A stretch of 64,000 nt of DNA, taken from Peromyscus leucopus (lineage: Eukaryota > Chordata > Mammalia > Rodentia > Cricetidae). Below, piece by piece: positions 32,340 through 44,205 of this stretch. The first letter of the stretch is position 1. Each line of letters begins with the position of its first letter. Made by a program: the position numbers and the translations under genes. The notes below the pieces were generated by a model. It had not been told where the DNA came from, did no database searches, and was given only the letters and a program-made list of their open reading frames with translations. The DNA lies in contig NC_051070.1 of the NCBI RefSeq assembly GCF_004664715.2, positions 44,836,456 through 44,900,455 of the forward strand, written 5' to 3'.

Positions 32340-32415
32340 GGACTGGAAGTGTAGCTCAGTGCTAGAGTGCTTGCCTAGCAAGTCTGAGACCCGTGTATAA
32401 TGCCTAGCATATATA
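32340..32415 (+). mobile_element. ID SINE
   Basis: 'tggaagtgtagctcagtgct', 'agagtgcttgcctagcaagt' and 'gagacccgtgtataatgcc'. It is the tRNA-Ala-derived ID core, lightly diverged, with A- and B-box-like positions still readable. Confidence 0.88.
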
Positions 32416-34718
32416 ACCGATCATAGGCTTTGGTTAGAGTGACATAAAGTCTCCAAAAGACACAGCATCGGCTACTGAAGAGAAAGGTGGGCATTCTTTG
32501 AGTTCAGTGTAGCTGCAAGATCCTTGGGTGAATAGGCAGATGGGGAAAGTTGACTTTGCTGCCAGGTGTAAGTTCTCTGCCAATGTCATCTATGTTTATA
32601 CATCATCATTTCCTTTGTTACCAGAAATACAAACTCCATAAAGCAAGCTTAAGTGGAAAGGAGATTTGGGACAAGAATATAATTGACATGGAGCAAATTA
32701 TAGGCAAGCTACTGGGCCTGAAACTGGAAATTAGGGAGCCAGGGTTATAGAGAACATAGCATCTTCTTGTCTCTTACTGTATCCTTTATTCAAAGGGGTT
32801 CTCTCTCATTCCTCTCTCTCATCCTTACCAACAGCGACATTAATGTGCTGCTACTTTTCAGTCTGGCTCCTCTTGAACTTGCCTCTGAATTCCCTACCAA
32901 AGAGTTATGTCCTAAGTTGGGAGAAAGAGAATTAGTATGACTCTCCCTGCTTCTCTTGGGTCCTGTGTGCAGACCTGCTGCTGTCAGCTACAGAGTCAGG
33001 GTCACATGAGGATGAGGGGACAGATTCTGTAAGAATTGTAGAAAAGAGGGCAAAAATTAGGGCTTAAATATGAGAATTTAGTCCTTCAAAAAGGAAGTAC
33101 TTTTTGGCAAGGGCCCTTCATCCTGGTATTGGGCTCTTCCTTCGGTGGCATAGAACGCTCATCCTATTTTCATCTAACTATATTCATACTCATGCTGTAT
33201 TTTTTAAAATCCATCTATACTTCTTGTATGCACAGAGGTCAGCTGGTGTCTTTCTTCTTACCACTTTGGCTTATTCTCAGAAAGAGTTTTTAAAAACTGC
33301 CCTCCACACAGACCAGCCATCTGTGACATATGCATTTGTGTTTTCTTAAATAGGAAATTCAGAATTAATTTCTAGTGCCATGTCCTATCTTCCAGGGTGT
33401 GTCATCCTCTCATCCTACAGGACAGAGCATGATGACAAATAAGAAACAGTCATTTTACACATCCTGGTAAAATAAATAGTCCTGGCCGTAACAATGGCTG
33501 ATTCAGTCTTCATTTTGAAGTATGTTACGATGTCTTCAGAAATGCATTAGTAAGACCTTTCAAAGAAAATGCAAAGTTTCTGCTCAGGAATATATCGAGG
33601 AGCCTGGAGGGCTGTGTAAGGGGATGCAGAGGGGAACACACTTGGGCTCATGGGTCTGAATCATTGAATTCTATTAGCCTACACTTGAGTCTGACCTGGC
33701 TTGTAGACTGTGGGTTCCTGATTTATGACTCCTTTGGTGTCTATATCCATGTTGAAGACTATGTGTGCCTGATTTAATAACCATTTCTACCACTTCCAAT
33801 ATCCTTATTAGCCTTGAAGTTTGCTGAAGCATTACTATGCCTGAGCTGCCTCCCAGGTGGAGTCACAGCTTGGTTCCTATAAATTATTAATCTTGGGAAC
33901 AGAAGCTCGCTTCAAATATTAATTTGAGTAAACTTTGCCAGTTTACAGAGTAACTTATGTGAGTAGAACATTTCTTATCATGCGATGTGAATAAAAATCA
34001 ACAATAAAATACCTTGTCTGGAAGGAAGGTCCCCCTTTGTCAGCACCACATACCTCTCTGAGAGGCAGAACATCAGTGGTTTGGAGAACCTAGTACCCAT
34101 AGCCAGGGTCTTCTGCTTTGATGCCAATTCTTCACCAACATGGCGTATGGACCATTTAACCAATCACTCAGTGTCTTGGTGTCCTAAGCTATAAATGTCG
34201 ATGATGACAAGAATCCAAACTCAGAGGATCCCTTCAAGGAGCAAACAGATTACTGTTAAGGACAAGAAAATCAAGGCTCAGCATGGTAAATGTGTCTCTA
34301 GGTTAATGATGTCTAGATCCAAACTTCAGGCTTTCGCCTCCTTCTCCAATGCTGCTTTCTAGATATCTACCCTGCTGATCCCTGACATGTGATCATTACA
34401 AGTGCATATTCTCACACCCTTGGTGTGAGCCTAGGACTCTTCGATACTAACAAGGCCGGCCCTGGGGCAAGATTTGGAAATGGTGGTCTCGGGCTCCACC
34501 ATTCTTGCCTTGGAGCCTTTGCTGTAGGATAAATGGATGAGTGCAAAGCTGTTTCCAGCCGCTCTTTACCTTCTATTTCTGATCTCTCTCCAAAACCACC
34601 TTCTTCACCACAGTGCCCAGTAATCATGTCTCCTCTGCCGTGCCTCTGTGCATGCTCATTGTCCAAGCCTCTTCGTTCTGAGGCTTCCTAAGCTCTCAAT
34701 GTGCCTGATCACTTTGGT
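32416..34718. other. Unassigned repeat-poor DNA
   Basis: About 2.3 kb without clear repeats. 34150-34230 weakly resembles a sense MIR ('cagtgtcttggtgtcctaag', 'ataaatgtcgatgatgac'). No gene recognised. Confidence 0.35.
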
Positions 34719-34722
34719 CAAG

Positions 34723-34753
<31 letters not shown>

Positions 34754-34781
34754 TTAATTATTTATTTATTTATTTATTTAC
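34719..34781. repeat. (ATTT)n tetranucleotide repeat
   Basis: About 15 ATTT/TTTA units with one 'attaatt' interruption at the centre. Confidence 0.95.
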
Positions 34782-34919
34782 TTGTGACCCAGCCTTTGCC
34801 TTTGAATAGATGTGTATCTTTGTCCCAGGCTGTCACTACTTCTGTCCTTTAGTCATTGCTTAAAAAAAAATCCCTCTGTCTTTCTGTCTCTCTGTCTGTC
34901 TCTGTCTCTCTCTCTACCC

Positions 34920-35420
34920 CTTTAATTTTTAAATATAGATCTTCTTATATGTAGCCGAAAGTTTTCTCCGGTCCTGCCCAGCCCCATGGTCCCACAGCCA
35001 CTTATAAAATGATCACTCAGAGGCTTGATATTATTTACAAACACTATGGCCTACAGCAGGCCTCTTGCTAGCTAGCTCTGATATCTTAAATTAATCCATT
35101 TCTATTAATCTATGTTATGCCACATGTTCTGTGGCTTTACCGTCTGCTGGCATGTTGCTCCTTGGGCGTCAGGCAGGCGACACGCCAGACTCCGCCTTTC
35201 TCTTTCCTGTCTCTCTCCTTGGACTTCCCTCCTGCCTCTAAGCTGCCTCGCCATAGGCCGGAGTAGCTTATTTATTAACCAACGGAAACAACATATATTC
35301 ACAGCATACAGAAAGATATCACCCAGCACTTACGTAGCCCAGGCTGACCTTCAACTCACATTCTCCTGCTTCTACCTACAGAATGCTGGGATGGCAGTTC
35401 TGCTCTACCACACCCAGCTT
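34920..35420 (-). mobile_element. B1-like SINE split by an LTR
   Basis: Left remnant 34930-34949 ('aaatatagatcttcttata') and right remnant 35329-35420 ('gtagcccaggctgaccttca', 'actcacattctcctgcttct', 'agaatgctgggatggcagtt') join into an antisense B1-like unit. The gap is filled exactly by the LTR at 34950-35328. Confidence 0.55.
34950..35328 (-). mobile_element. mys/MYSERV-like solo LTR nested in a B1-like SINE
   Basis: From 'tgtagccgaaagttttctcc' to 'agatatcacccagca'. It contains 'cttaaattaatccatttcta' and 'ttatttattaaccaacggaa'. The flanking hexamers cttata (34944-34949) and cttacg (35329-35334) agree at 4 of 6, an eroded class II target duplication. Confidence 0.72.
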
Positions 35421-36419
35421 CAATTTTTCTTATCCTTTAATTTTGACAGGACCGTTGAGATCACCACAGCTGTCACATTTATCTGCAGTATTGTCATGGT
35501 AATTATGGCATGCTTGCCTTCAGACTTGTCCAGTGCTGTTTACGTTAAACTACTCAAATTTATTACAGATAAAATGATTGATATGTATTTAATTGCAAGT
35601 GGTTATGTTTTAATCTAAAGCACTCAGTTAAGGTCAACTCTGCTAACATCTACCCATGGCTGTTGAACTGTAGAGGGTCACCTTGTCACCTTCTTTTGTG
35701 GGACCTTTATCTTCTTTTGGCAATGTCTGGAACTGGAACTTTGGGTCATAGCTACAATCTTGGTCAGTTTCCTACAAGGCTAAATGATGGTTCAAGAAAT
35801 AATATTCTATTGAAAAAAAAAAAGCCTCTTGATTTCTGTTGTTGTCTGAGTCAAAGTCAGATGCACTCATCTTTTACGTGCTGACAAATTGATTCAAGGA
35901 CTTTGGCTCACAAGCTGTTGCTGGAGGATCCAAGCCTAAATTAGATGCAAAAATGAGCAGTTGTATGTGCCGCTGTGGTCTGAGTAAATGACACTGCAAA
36001 GTACCAAATTGATTGCATTCCCAGGAGAGGAGAAATAATTGGGTGAATGAAATTTGTAGCCGGTTATTTACACACCACTGTGGAGTTTTCACTTGAGAGG
36101 CACATAATTATTCCAGGTCCAGTGGAGATTCTCCTGCATAATAGGAATTGAACATGTTTGTGAATAATTTGTTCTTCCTTTATTCTATTATCATGAAACA
36201 CTTCTTGCAAGTATCACGCTTCCATAGATAAGTGTGGACAAACCTTTTAAAACAAGCTTCTTTTCTTAGTCATGTACAATTTTTTTTAAACTTTGAGAAT
36301 ATATTAATTTAATATTTTAGGAGTCCTATCTATCTTAAGGAAACACTAATTTTAAGATGGCTTTTTTAGAATGGTTAATGAGAAATAATTTAAAGACTGA
36401 TGTTAACTTCCATTAACTA
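35421..36419. other. Unassigned DNA
   Basis: AT-rich. A 168-codon forward frame at 35112-35618 enters it from the LTR, which argues against a gene. Nothing else recognised. Confidence 0.35.
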
Positions 36420-36540
36420 AGTGTCTAGCCCTGAGCAAGTAAGTCACTGCAGGTAAACTGTACTTTTCTCACCTATAAAATAAAATTCTAGTGATCTCAC
36501 TGAGTTGTTGAAGTAATGGCATGTTCATGCATGTACAAGG
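36420..36540 (+). mobile_element. MIR SINE
   Basis: 'tgagcaagtaagtcactgca', 'acttttctcacctataaaat' and 'ctgagttgttgaagtaatgg' keep the sense MIR order ('cctcatctgtaaaatggg... gttgttgtgagg'). Confidence 0.58.
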
Positions 36541-37138
36541 GTGTCTGGTTAATCATAAAATCTAGTAGCAATAGATATGTGTTGATTAAAAAATAGCTAG
36601 ATGTTTGCCATCAGTTGACTCCTGTGACTACACACACCGACATTTGGACTCGAGAGAAACTGGCTTGAACTTGGGAAATTTAGTGGTGATGAAACTGTGA
36701 CATGACATTTGCAGGTGCCAAGAACAGAGGATGGCCTGGCCTTTATCACTGGGTGGTGAGTGGTGCCCTCACTGTCTAGCTAACATGTCAAAGCCAGAGT
36801 GGAATTCTGGGACTTCCTGAGGCAGATGACTCATAGCCTAGTCCTACCTATGTGGTTTTTCAGAGAATTTCAGACATTTGAAAACACAATTCAAGACCCA
36901 ACATATTGGGGAAATGCTACACATGCTATCTATGTCTTAGTAGTAACATCTATGAGTACATATGGGATAATCGATTGCCAGCTAATATGTAGATTAATTC
37001 TAAGTAGCTGTTTATTTAGAACTGAATTACTTAATTGAGTTCAGTTGCTTTGTTTAATTAGCTACATTTCAAGTGCTTAACAACCACAGGTGGATTGTGA
37101 CTTCCATATTGAAAAGTGTATATAACATACGTGCATTT
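36541..37138. other. Unassigned DNA
   Basis: No element recognised up to the compound microsatellite. Confidence 0.35.
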
Positions 37139-37148
37139 ATTCTCTGTC

Positions 37149-37236
<88 letters not shown>
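37139..37236. repeat. Compound (TCTG)n(TC)n(TG)n microsatellite
   Basis: About 8 TCTG units, about 11 TC units and about 13 TG units in direct succession, each block composed of dinucleotides found in the first block. Confidence 0.96.
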
Positions 37237-37243
<7 letters not shown>

Positions 37244-38540
37244 TCTACTACTGAAGAAAGTTCTTTTCCTTACTACTCATGGCTTACTTGGTGTTTTACT
37301 TGGCATGACATTTAGCTATCTGGAGCTATCTGGTTGCATTTTCATATGTAAATTTTTCTTTTTATAACATATAGCAATGTATACCACTGATATATGTAGT
37401 AAACAAAATACTATTCATTAGAATGGTTATGCTTAAAATAAGCAATCATAGATTCACACATTGGATCTCAAGAGGTGACTGACTGGGGAAATGGTTGGGC
37501 CAGGCAAGTTGATGAAGTTATCCAGCACAGAGACATTAGGCTTGAAGGGCAACTGGAGTCTGTAATGGTGACAGTCACATTTCAGAGACCGTGGACCTAT
37601 TTTACATTAACATGTTATGACCACAGAAGTTAAGTACTATTCAACAGCAGGCCATATCTGTAGGGTTTTATGAACCACTGCTACTTTTAACTTTAGAAAA
37701 TCAATATTTCCCCCAGGCCATCTGAGTGCTTCTGCATTAATCACAGAACAGATGAGGAGGACCACATTCACAATCCCTGACAGAAATCCTGTTGCAGCTT
37801 AGACAGTGAAGTGGCATGGCGTTAGAAGACTTTAAAATTACTGCTCTTTGTGGACTTCCTAAAATGTATTTGTTCTTCACATGGGCCTCTTCATCAGGAG
37901 TCAGAGCTACCTTCACAGCGTGTGAGATTCCATTTCATCCCAAGATGCAAAGAACATCAAGGAACATTTACTGTGTAGAATATGTTCCTTGATGAACAAT
38001 ATTCATCTAGCTGAAGACTCTTCATTATGCTTTCTGTTAAATCTGCTGCCCCATAGTCCAATGGTCCAGGGTGGATAGCCTTTCAGCTTGATCATAGACA
38101 TCTCCAACCACCTGCAGCAAACCTGAAACTCTTTCCACTCTTTCCTATCTGCCTCAGTGCCTAAATCCAGGTATAGGCTCTTCAGGGGACACCAGTAACA
38201 CCCACTCCACTCTATACAGGCACGCAAAACATCTCCATGCTCTTTAAGGACCTACCCATTACAGCTTAATGGGCAAAATCCCAGTCTTTCCTCCATTAGG
38301 TCATAGAGCTGTGCTGAATCCAGATGGCAAGCTCTTTTAATAACCATTTTGGGGAAAGATGTTGTCTCTCATACCAAGTAGACCAACATATCTACCATAT
38401 TTGAAACAAAAAGCAACGTGTACAATTTCTGAAAGTTCTATTGGACCCTGTAGGGAAAGCTCTGAGACCGCCCCACTAGCAGATTTATTTAACTTTCCCC
38501 ATTACATCAATTCCTTCTCTTGTTCCTAGGATACACTCAC
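37237..38540. other. Unassigned DNA
   Basis: No SINE, LTR or exon recognised. A ~31-base phrase at 38050-38080 recurs inside the LTR at 39258-39650 (see findings). Confidence 0.35.
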
Positions 38541-38544
38541 TATC

Positions 38545-39010
38545 TGGCAGAAGAAACTAAAGGGAAGAAAGATTCATTGAGAGTCATGGTTTCGGCGAGT
38601 ACATCATGGTGGGCAAAACATGGTGAGAAGAGCATGTGGGGAAGGTTCCTGATGTGGTGTGGACAGGAAGCAGAGAAAACTAGTTAGAACTGGAAACATA
38701 CATACCTTCCAAGGCCTGCCCCTAGTGACTGATTTCCATCAGCAGGTCATACCTCCCAAGTCAGTGGTTCTCAACCTTCCTAACGCGGCCACCCTTTAAT
38801 ACAGTTCCTCATGTGGTGACCTCCCCGCCCCCAACCATAACATTATTTTGTTGCTACTTCATAACTGTTATTTTTGCTATGGTTATGAATCATAACATAA
38901 ATATCCAATTTGCAACCTCCAAAGGGGTTGTGACCATTCTAAATGCTCTGTATTCTTAGGAAGCAAGTACTCCAAACATGATCCTTCAACATTTTTATGT
39001 CTCAATCATT
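38545..39010 (-). mobile_element. MaLR-like LTR split by a hAT-Charlie relic
   Basis: Left part: 'gagagtcatggtttcggcga', 'gaagcagagaaaactagtta', 'cctgcccctagtgactgatt'. Right part after 38940: 'tccaaacatgatccttcaac', 'atgtctcaatcattt'. The pieces fit a diverged antisense ORR1/MaLR-like LTR with an insertion at about 38761-38940. Confidence 0.5.
38762..38940 (-). mobile_element. hAT-Charlie non-autonomous relic (URR1-like)
   Basis: Starts with the hAT-Charlie terminal inverted repeat 'cagtggttctcaaccttcct', followed by 'acagttcctcatgtggtgac', 'aaccataacattattttgtt', 'gctacttcataactgttatt' and 'aggggttgtgacc'. The second terminal repeat is missing or unrecognisable. Confidence 0.75.
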
Positions 39011-39257
39011 TCAATGCTCTGATGGATCGCCGTTCTGTAACATGATGATTGGAAAACAGTGTGGAATTCTAGGAGAGATGGGGTCCTCCATCTAGGTACG
39101 GTGTTCTGGGACTCCACTGAGCAGCTCTGGCTCTTCAGTTCTTGTTGTTATTTCCGGAGTCATAACTACCTGAGTGCCTGCCGGTGTTAAAATATTAATT
39201 ATTTTGATATAAGACATGTCTAACCATGCTTCTTATCTCTGTGAAACTTCTCACTAA

Positions 39258-39650
39258 CTGTGATGGCTAACATTGCTAACTTGACAAGATTTACAATCAC
39301 CTTGGAGGCAAGCCTGTGAGCATGCATAGGAGAGTTTATCTAAATTATGTCAACTGAGGTAGGGAGACATGCCCAGTGAGAGTGGTGTTGGTCCATGGGC
39401 TGGAGTCCTGGACTGAATAAAAAGGTAAGAGCAAGCTGAGCACTAGCACTCATTTCTCTCTGTTTCCTGACTGTAGATGTCCCATAGTCCAGTGGTCCAG
39501 GGTGGGTAGCTAGCCACCTTCAGCTCCTGATGCCATGATTTCCATGCCAGGATGAATGATGCCCTTGAATGGTGGACCAGAAAAAAGGCCTTACTTCTTA
39601 AGCTGCTTTTGTAGGGTCTTTTATCATGGCAGAAAAATTAAGTATGACAC
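39258..39650 (+). mobile_element. LTR-like repeat (ERVL/MaLR-related)
   Basis: 'gctaacttgacaagatttac', 'aatcaccttggaggcaagcc', 'atgggctggagtcctggact', 'gaataaaaaggtaagagcaa' and 'aagctgcttttgtagggtct', ending '...attaagtatgaca'. The order matches a widespread LTR-like repeat whose name I cannot give. An extra ~37-base block sits at about 39478-39514. Confidence 0.6.
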
Positions 39651-41389
39651 CAACCGTGTCTGTTCTAGATAGACTAACTTTAGAGATGGAGGGCGTAAGT
39701 AGCTCAATGTTGTTTTGCTTAGGAGGAAAATGGGATCAGAGAGACACTCTGACTTTCCATATATCATCCCTTTAACAGAATAGCCCATGATCCTGCTTTC
39801 CATTTCTTATGAGGCTATTGTTTTATCTTCTTTTTCCAAATTGAAAAGAATAGTGATTATTAATGGGCTAGTGGTAATATATCCCATTCTGTCCCAAGAT
39901 GAAACCTTGCCCATCTTTGTGAGGATGGGTTCTGAATACACATACTCTGTATTTCTTCACCCAACATATGTTTGGAAGCCCTTTCTGGATAGAGGGTGAC
40001 AGTGAATACATGATGTGCCACTCAGTGCCTTCCTGCTGCGTCATAGGAAAACCTTGGATGATCTTTCAGCTACCAGGCAATACTACCTGCATGGCTTTGC
40101 ATCTGCTTTTTGACCTATTTGGAGTGCCTTCTAATATAGTTCTAGCTAGACTCTGTCTGCAGCTCCTCTTCTGTCATCATCTTCTATGACATTCTCCCTT
40201 TCTTTTCATTCTTGCCATGGAATATAAAAGTAGATGAACATTACAACTTACATAGTAGAAGAAAAGACTCACTCTTGCCAGTTGGTAGAAGGCTTTCCCT
40301 TGGCTTGAATCATTTAGTTCAGAGGTTTAGGTTAGAGAGCCATTTCTAAGCCCACCCTATCGAGGAGAAGGTGGCACATGTGGGTGTCCTGAAGGCTGTT
40401 AAAGCAAGACTAGTCCTCTTCCAGGGTAATGTCCCAGAAGGAACTGCCTTGTTAGGGCTGTGATCTGAAAAGAATGTACCTCTGGCACCTTTGCTAGGAT
40501 ATCTGTTGGGAAAGCCCCATTACTCATCTCCATTACATGGGGGCTTCTGGAAGCTACTACATTGCCATGCATGTCTCTGCTAACAAAAACACGAAAGCCA
40601 CAGGGGTATGGTCACACATGCCTCATCCTGCTGACCCTCAGGGCTGTAAGAATCACAAAGTGGGAAATGAGTGGTGGAGCCTACTCCTGGCAAGTGTTGA
40701 GTGTTGAAATATGGGAAATGTCATGTTCACCATTTCTCTTGGAACAATTCTGAGCTTTAGAGACAGTGCTCACCTCAGGCTATCTACCTCGGGGTCCCTG
40801 AAGGAGGAGCCCTCCCACTTGGTTCTGATGAGCTCTGATATTAGAGCCACTGTTACTGATCAATACTCCACTCCTTTGCCCAGGATGTCACATGCTCAAG
40901 GGACATCCGTATAACTTATCACCAAAAAGAGCAATGTGGGTATTTTTGTTTTGAGCTTATTAAACTCAAAATTTGCTTATCTCTACATAGGATCTGGTGG
41001 GAACATCTACTGAACAGCCATGTATTACAGACAAATGTTTGCTCTTGTTTTCCAACCTGCTCTTAGAGTCTTTTTGCCATCTGTAACTGGAGGGGGAGAG
41101 AAAAATATGTGACCTAGAGACTCAAATCACCTACACTCTGTCTTCTACTGGGGAGTGGCAGATATGATGCCCAATGTTAGCGTAAAACTTGGACTACCTG
41201 CCGGACCTCTTGCTCTCTTCTCCAGGGCTTTCTTGGTCTGTAGAGGGCATGTGACTGTCAGTGGGGTTCCTTTTCATGAGTGGGTTTGCACAATAAAACC
41301 CTATGTGATGTTGCCTGCATCAGGCAGTTTATCAGCAGTGAGTACAGATGTTCTTCCAACAGAAGCTTAGACAAGGGGACGAACCCAGG
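39651..41389. other. Unassigned repeat-poor DNA
   Basis: About 1.7 kb with no recognisable element. Short frames only (up to 73 codons). Confidence 0.38.
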
Positions 41390-41510
41390 ACAGGAGTCAG
41401 GGGTCACATTTCTGCCTCTGGCTTAATCCATCCATCAGCTATTGGACGCAGGTATTTATTTATCTTTAGGAGACTCGTCTCTCTGCCTGTAAAATGAAGT
41501 TGCCTGTAGT
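41390..41510 (+). mobile_element. MIR SINE
   Basis: 'caggagtcaggggtcacatt', 'tctgcctctggcttaatcca' and 'ctctctgcctgtaaaatgaa' follow the sense MIR order. Confidence 0.5.
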
Positions 41511-41870
41511 AGAAATGAAGCAAGAGTTAGTAAAACGATGGACTTAACAATCATTTTATTTTATTTATCTACTGTGGAACTTGATATCATTGACCACTTT
41601 TTACATAAAATGCTCACAGTGTTGGGTCACAGTGTTAGGTCACCATTTCCATGTTAGGTCAAGAAACATTATGGGGCTAAACATTGCTCTGAGGATCCAG
41701 AATATGCACAAGGCAGTTTTTGTCACTCAGGTTCTCATAAGTTATGGAAGCATAATGTAACATTTCCCCCCTCTGAATGCTCCTTCCTTCTCTTTCCTCA
41801 GTTTGTTTTGATTCTACCTGCAATTCTGTCTCGCTTTTCTGTATATCCTTCAGAGAAAATGATATTCACC
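41511..41870. other. Unassigned DNA
   Basis: Contains a small internal duplication 'gttgggtcacagtgttaggt' near 41620, and otherwise nothing recognised. Confidence 0.35.
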
Positions 41871-42229
41871 TGTAGGTGGAGTTTTCCTGTGCCAGCAGGG
41901 GCTCCCAAATAACCACTCAGAGACTTAATTGTAAATGCTCGGACAGTAGCTCAGGCTTTTTACTAGCCAACTCTTACATTTAAACTAACCTGTATTTCTT
42001 ATCTATGCTTTGCTGTGTGGCTTGGTACCTTTTCTCAGGACAGCATGTCCATCTTGCTTCTCTCTGCATCTGCTGTCAACTCCCCAGCTCCATCCTTCTT
42101 CCTCCCAGCATTCTCAGTTTGGGTCTCCCACCTAACCTTATCCTGTTCAGCTATTGAATACTCAGCTTCTTTATTAAACCAATCAGAGTGACACATCTTC
42201 ACAGTGTACAAAAGGATTATTCCACAGCA
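41871..42229 (-). mobile_element. mys/MYSERV-like solo LTR
   Basis: From 'tgtaggtggagttttcctgt' to 'aggattattccacagca'. It shares 'actcagagacttaattgtaa', 'ctgtatttcttatctatgct' and 'ttattaaaccaatcagagtg' with the copy at 5114-5457. The flanks ttcacc (41865-41870) and ctcaca (42230-42235) agree at 4 of 6. Confidence 0.75.
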
Positions 42230-44083
42230 CTCACACCCCTCCCCTGGTTTCAATCACCCTTTAAATATTTTGATTTAGAACATTTCATGTATGGACCTAT
42301 ACCTATTGAGTTACAGGTCTGTATTTGTGTCTATTACTTGTTACCTTTATTAGGCTATTCCTCAGGGACTGCCCACTCAAAAAGTTTGAAAGTTAACCCA
42401 CTTCACTGTTACTTGTTTCCTCTTTCCATCCACTCTTCTTCTCTGCTATCTTGATTAAGGATGTTGCCATCTCTTCAGGCAGTCTGATTGAAAACTTCAG
42501 AGCCATGAGCTTTCCATCATTTCCCTCATCACTTTGGAATTCACCATGGAGACATTGATGGCTCCTGTCCTTCCCTCCTTCCTACTATTCCTGCTCCCTC
42601 CCTAAGCTGAGGCCAGTTTCTTTCTAGTACAGTGTCATCAGTTCCAAGAGGTACATCACCATGCATGTTTATACATGCTCTGGCTCAGAAGCATCTCAGA
42701 GTTTCTGTTGACCAGGTGGCAGTCTTCAGACACGTGTGGCCTGTACCTGTGCACCCAAACTTGGAGACTATATTTTAGCCTCTTGGAAGAAAATCCTAGA
42801 GAGAAAGGAAAGGAAGGGGGTCTCTGGATTTCTAGATGGCCTTTGAGTGGCAAGTGTGTTACAAGAATTACATCTTGAATGGAGATAAGTGTTAGGATAT
42901 CTCAATCAAATAAGCAAATTATTTTGCTTGCATATCCTCTTTAGTTGGTGTGGTAAAGTGATAAAAATCTGTAGAAGTCTAGAAGATTCTTTTCAACAGT
43001 GTCAAATTAAAACCCCAAGTAACCTTCAGTGTGTTACCACTTAATTGGCAGCTTTTTTCTTTGTAGAGATGAACAGTGGTGACTGACAAACAGTGGCACC
43101 CTAGACTTCAAAACTCTCATCAACTTATACTCCACTACTCATTGCAGGTGTCTCTGCCTTCAGTTTCTTCCCCTTTGATACATTTCCCCCATTGCCACCA
43201 GATCTGAGCATATTACTCTAGTAGCTGTAAATATCCTATATTGAGTTAGGATAAAAAGAAGATTAAGGGAACAAGGGAAGGGAAAGGAATTTTGTATCCT
43301 GAGCCTGGCTGAAGTCTCTCACCAGCTGAGAGTCAGGAATTCCAGCAAAATTAGTAAAGTTTGCTGTGAAAATCGCCTCCATAGAGATAATATTTCTTTC
43401 TCATACAGATATCTTAAATAAAAATGTTATAATAATTATGAGGCCCACCTAAGGCTAAGTGCATGTGACCTTGAATTTGGACCTCTTGCCCAGATATAGA
43501 CCTGTGATTGTGATTGTTTTTATTTGTTGTTGTTTTTTTTGCTTTTCATTTTTTTGAGGAGTTCATGAGACTACAAACTTTGCTTATAGTAAAAACACAC
43601 GTCTTAACTGCCTTGTGCTCTAACATGGTAAGGATGCCTCAACTTAGGCCATAGGGCGTAGGGCTTTACTGTATCAGCCTATACTCCTGCTTAATGTGCT
43701 TTGGAGCCATGCTCTGATCTCATTTGCAAATAAAACAAAACAAAGAACAGCCCTCATCCTGGAAGCTCCTTCAAAAGCATTGGAACAATGTGACTGACTT
43801 TAGAAGCCACCTCAACAATACATATATGGCTGCTGCTAAAGACATGTAAGCACAATGCTCTCTTGAGATGCCCGCACCACACTTGGGTGAATACTATACT
43901 TTTCCTAAGCACTTCTTGCTATCACTGCTCTTATCTGAGTAAATTAAAACCTCTTCATAAATGCTATAGATGCTCATACTGACTTGTCCTGAAATTCTTT
44001 ACCATGACTAAGAGTCCCTGCTTCAGCTGAGTGGAGGCCTCTGAAGGAACTGCTGTAGGCTTCACTGTCTCTGACACTATGGC
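42230..44083. other. Unassigned repeat-poor DNA
   Basis: About 1.85 kb. Only T-rich runs at 43517-43555 stand out. No coding or RNA feature recognised. Confidence 0.35.
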
Positions 44084-44205
44084 AGTGGTTCTGATACTCA
44101 GGGTGTATCAGGGGCCAGGGCCTGAGCCTCTAGGTCAGTGGGCATGGCTGGGCTGCTGGACTTCCCATTTGAACAGCTCCCAGGTACTATTAGTGCTGCT
44201 GGCCC
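44084..44205 (+). mobile_element. MER5A-like hAT-Charlie relic
   Basis: 'gcagtggttctgatactcag', 'gggcctgagcctctaggtca' and 'agctcccaggtactattagt', then 'gctgctggcccagag', parallel the MER5A order ('cagtggttctcaa ... gttcccaggtgatgctgatgctgctggtcc'). The right inverted repeat is lost. Confidence 0.62.

Noticed and set aside
32340..32415. tRNA gene
   Set aside because: tRNA-like boxes are present, but the sequence is an ID SINE (tRNA-Ala-derived) and lacks a foldable full-length tRNA.
35112..35618. 168-codon forward frame as a gene
   Set aside because: Its first ~220 bases lie inside an antisense solo LTR and the next ~90 in a B1-like SINE, so it is a chance frame across repeats.
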